Assembly: GCA_965224015.1 (NCBI GenBank)
Contig: OZ245032.1
Coordinates: 310,001 to 374,000 of the forward strand
DNA length: 64,000 nt
Source: CBDCVD01 sp965224015
GTDB taxonomy: Bacteria > Pseudomonadota > Alphaproteobacteria > Rhizobiales > CBDCVD01
Direction of reading: 5' to 3'
The translations under genes and the position numbers were made by a program. The notes below the pieces were generated by a model. It saw nothing but the letters and a program-made list of their open reading frames with translations. It ran no database searches and was not told where the DNA came from. Position 1 is the stretch's first letter. Every line of letters begins with the position of its first letter. This document shows positions 62,449-64,000 of this stretch, piece after piece.

Positions 62449-63069
62449 TTACTTCGGCTCTGACGCATATTTGCGCAATAGTTGCGCAATCGCATAGGCG
62501 CGCTTTTCCAACAGAACGGGCGTTTCGCAAACATATGTTAGCGATCTGGCGCGTTCTCTATAGATGCGTTCGTCCCAGTCGATCTGTTCCTCAAGCCTGT
62601 CCACTGTTTCGAAGTCCGGGCTGGTAGCCGCCATCTGCGCCGCCATTTGCCCGCGCGCGCGATCGATTTTTTGCGACAGGGCGATTTGCGCATGGGCGTA
62701 TTTTTCGATTCCGCCGATAATTTTCTTCCGATAATCGCTCAGTTGATCAAATATGCCGACAAAGATATGGCCATAAACATCCGGCGAAGCCTGTTTGTGG
62801 AGCGCGGCAAAATTGGCGATTAATTCCTTGCTGCGGGTAAGATCGGTCCGGCGCAAGGCCAACCGGTTGACCAGTTCGTTCACATCCTTGACGATATCGC
62901 CATTCAAGGGTGCCTGTGGTCTGCCACCGGGCCACATGATGCCGAGCGAAAGGGACTTCACCTTGCGCTGAATACATGGCCAGCCCGGATCGGAAAAATC
63001 CGCCGCCACACTATAGCCGCCCGGCAACAGGGAAATCGCTGCGATCCACAAAATCCTATACATCTTCAC
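62449..63069 (-). CDS. Exported helical protein of the quinoprotein cluster
   Basis: A 206-residue protein with a signal peptide (about 1-23, ending GGYSVAADF). The mature part is mostly helical and coiled-coil-like (about 60-190) with two Cys (WPCIQRK, YVCETPV). No enzyme motif is seen. Similar proteins accompany XoxF-type clusters; the role is unknown. It is transcribed away from the dehydrogenase gene. Confidence 0.72.
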   Translation of the reverse strand: MKMYRILWIAAISLLPGGYSVAADFSDPGWPCIQRKVKSLSLGIMWPGGRPQAPLNGDIVKDVNELVNRLALRRTDLTRSKELIANFAALHKQASPDVYGHIFVGIFDQLSDYRKKIIGGIEKYAHAQIALSQKIDRARGQMAAQMAATSPDFETVDRLEEQIDWDERIYRERARSLTYVCETPVLLEKRAYAIAQLLRKYASEPK

Positions 63070-63829
63070 GGCATATCCTTCTTAGATTGTAGCATACGTA
63101 TTTCGGCGTTAATGTCCATGACAGGAAATACACACCAAGGTCGTAGTTGTTTATCGGAGCCGACCATCTATACTCTTGGGTAAGAGCGTTTCGGCATTAC
63201 AGTTCTCGTCAAGCCGACTGATGTCGCGGATAACATGGCTGTTTGCCCGACCTGGTGGAACGCATTTCACATGTGAGTGCGGTTTGCCAACGGGCGCGTT
63301 CTCAAATGTCACATTCAGCGTTCCACTCGGGAATCGCGGGCGGAGCGGGGTGGAGTGGATTTTACCCTGGATGCAACCGGCAATACCAATATTATGCATA
63401 CCGCACTGGACTCAACGCCACGAGGATTGGGGGGATGACATCATTATTGGAATTATTGGAGTTGCAGCGCAGGAGGGGTGCGGGAGAGACATTTCTGCCC
63501 GTCCGTGTTAACGTGTGACGTGATGCGCCTGGATGTGCGATGTCAATGGGATGATCCTGAAGGGTGTTCCGGAAAACTCATCGGGTGCAGCCGGTTATCT
63601 GTTCGATCAAGGCTGCTGGTGGAACGAATCTGACATTTGATCCCCGTTGGCCGCCTTGAAAAACAACCAACTGAAAGATCACGACGCGATCCTTGAAGAT
63701 GCCGCGGATTGAAAACAGACAAAGGGGGCCTGAAAAAGCAAAACTGAAAAAATCCGGGATAACCGGTCGATGTCACCGGTCGATTGTCGTGGTTCACGAA
63801 TACTAACTTAAAACAATGGGAGACGTGTT
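63070..63829. promoter_or_regulatory. Long upstream region of the dehydrogenase gene
   Basis: No convincing gene is seen in these 760 bases; short open frames on both strands overlap each other and lack ribosome sites. Positions 63556-63690 hold repeat copy D. GGGAGA at 63818-63823 is the ribosome site of the dehydrogenase gene. The length suggests complex promoter control. Confidence 0.5.
63556..63690 (+). repeat. Quinoprotein-cluster intergenic repeat, copy D
   Basis: GTTCCGGAAAACTCATCGGG, then TGCAGCCGGTTATCTGTTCG and AACCAACTGAAAGATCAC align in order with copy C, with more divergence in the middle. Confidence 0.6.
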
Positions 63830-64000
63830 ATGAGAAAATTTCTGATGTTGACGTCGATATTCGGAATTTGCATGTCCGGTCCGGCCTTTGCCAATTCGGG
63901 CGTGCAAGCTCTGATAGATGACCCCAACCAATGGGCCATTCAGACCGGCGATTACAAGAACCAACGCTATTCCACGCTTGACCAGATCAACAAGGACAAT
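63830..64000 (+). CDS. xoxF: XoxF-like PQQ-dependent methanol/alcohol dehydrogenase, 5' part
   Basis: The first 57 codons of a periplasmic quinoprotein. ATG 63830 follows GGGAGA. Residues 1-21 form a signal peptide (MRKFLMLTSIFGICMSGPAF, cleavage likely after AFA). The mature start has DDPNQWAIQTGDYKNQRYST followed by LDQINKDN, a block conserved at the front of XoxF and related PQQ dehydrogenases. The active-site residues that distinguish lanthanide from calcium enzymes lie outside the window, so XoxF type is inferred from this N-terminus and the cluster. Confidence 0.8.
   Translation, partial: MRKFLMLTSIFGICMSGPAFANSGVQALIDDPNQWAIQTGDYKNQRYSTLDQINKDN

Noticed and set aside
63151..63511. Open frames of 82 and 111 codons on opposite strands before the dehydrogenase gene
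   Set aside because: They overlap each other, lack ribosome sites and family similarity, and are rich in Pro, Cys and Trp in an unconvincing way.

Overview
The window reads as a chromosomal segment of an alphaproteobacterium, probably a Rhodospirillales-like, lanthanide/PQQ-using (methylotrophic or alcohol-oxidising) organism. Evidence: an Entner-Doudoroff gene pair next to ubiG, a ScfR/RamB-type regulator divergent from acetyl-CoA synthetase, many four-base ATGA/GTGA gene overlaps, and a large quinoprotein relay cluster ending in the start of a XoxF-like PQQ dehydrogenase. No species can be named from the sequence alone.

Layout. 1-12.5 kb is an accessory, scarred region: a partial secreted subtilase, an intact IS1182-type element with a CTAG duplication, a type I secretion pair (HlyB- and HlyD-like) with a glycosyltransferase, a frameshifted IS4-type element, a frameshifted polymorphic-toxin-like gene with a candidate immunity gene, and a decayed IS1380-type element. 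12.7-15.4 kb holds an SH3b/14xWD40 protein whose stop codon lies in the end of a 362-bp MITE-like element. 15.5-19.5 kb holds a TauE/SafE permease, a 3' remnant of hemB, and a relatively AT-rich insert. That insert contains a Cys/Gly/Ser-rich putative RiPP precursor, a truncated TOMM-type (SagC/F-like) leader-binding protein, a PIMT-like methyltransferase and a secreted protein. This is the best candidate for an undescribed system.

19.5-47.8 kb is mostly ordinary chromosome: ubiG-pgl-edd; a universal stress protein; an alanine/glycine:cation symporter; a beta-hydroxyacid dehydrogenase; pncA; amn; DUF1232; a lone AbiJ-type defence gene; the acetate module (ScfR-type regulator, acs, DUF4212/VC_2705-type symporter, DUF294 protein, membrane protein, response regulator, PAS/DnaQ exonuclease); and a binding-protein-dependent sugar ABC importer with a TIM-barrel isomerase and a Gfo/Idh/MocA oxidoreductase. 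A decayed autotransporter follows at 48.1-50.0 kb.

50-64 kb is a quinoprotein cluster: a NitT/TauT-type ABC importer, a PQQ-associated beta-propeller and binding protein, a LuxR-type response regulator, a FIST sensor, a NahK/ErcS-type hybrid kinase, small exported proteins, a SoxYZ-like carrier, a relay metallohydrolase, and the first 57 codons of a XoxF-like dehydrogenase. The regulators probably tune dehydrogenase expression and the exported proteins support its maturation or electron relay.

Two dispersed repeat families cross the window: a 20-bp motif (CTAGAGCGTGTCATGTCTTA) that repeatedly supplies stop codons or ends MITE-like units, and a roughly 100-130-bp family found only between genes of the quinoprotein cluster. 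No tRNA, rRNA or CRISPR array was seen.
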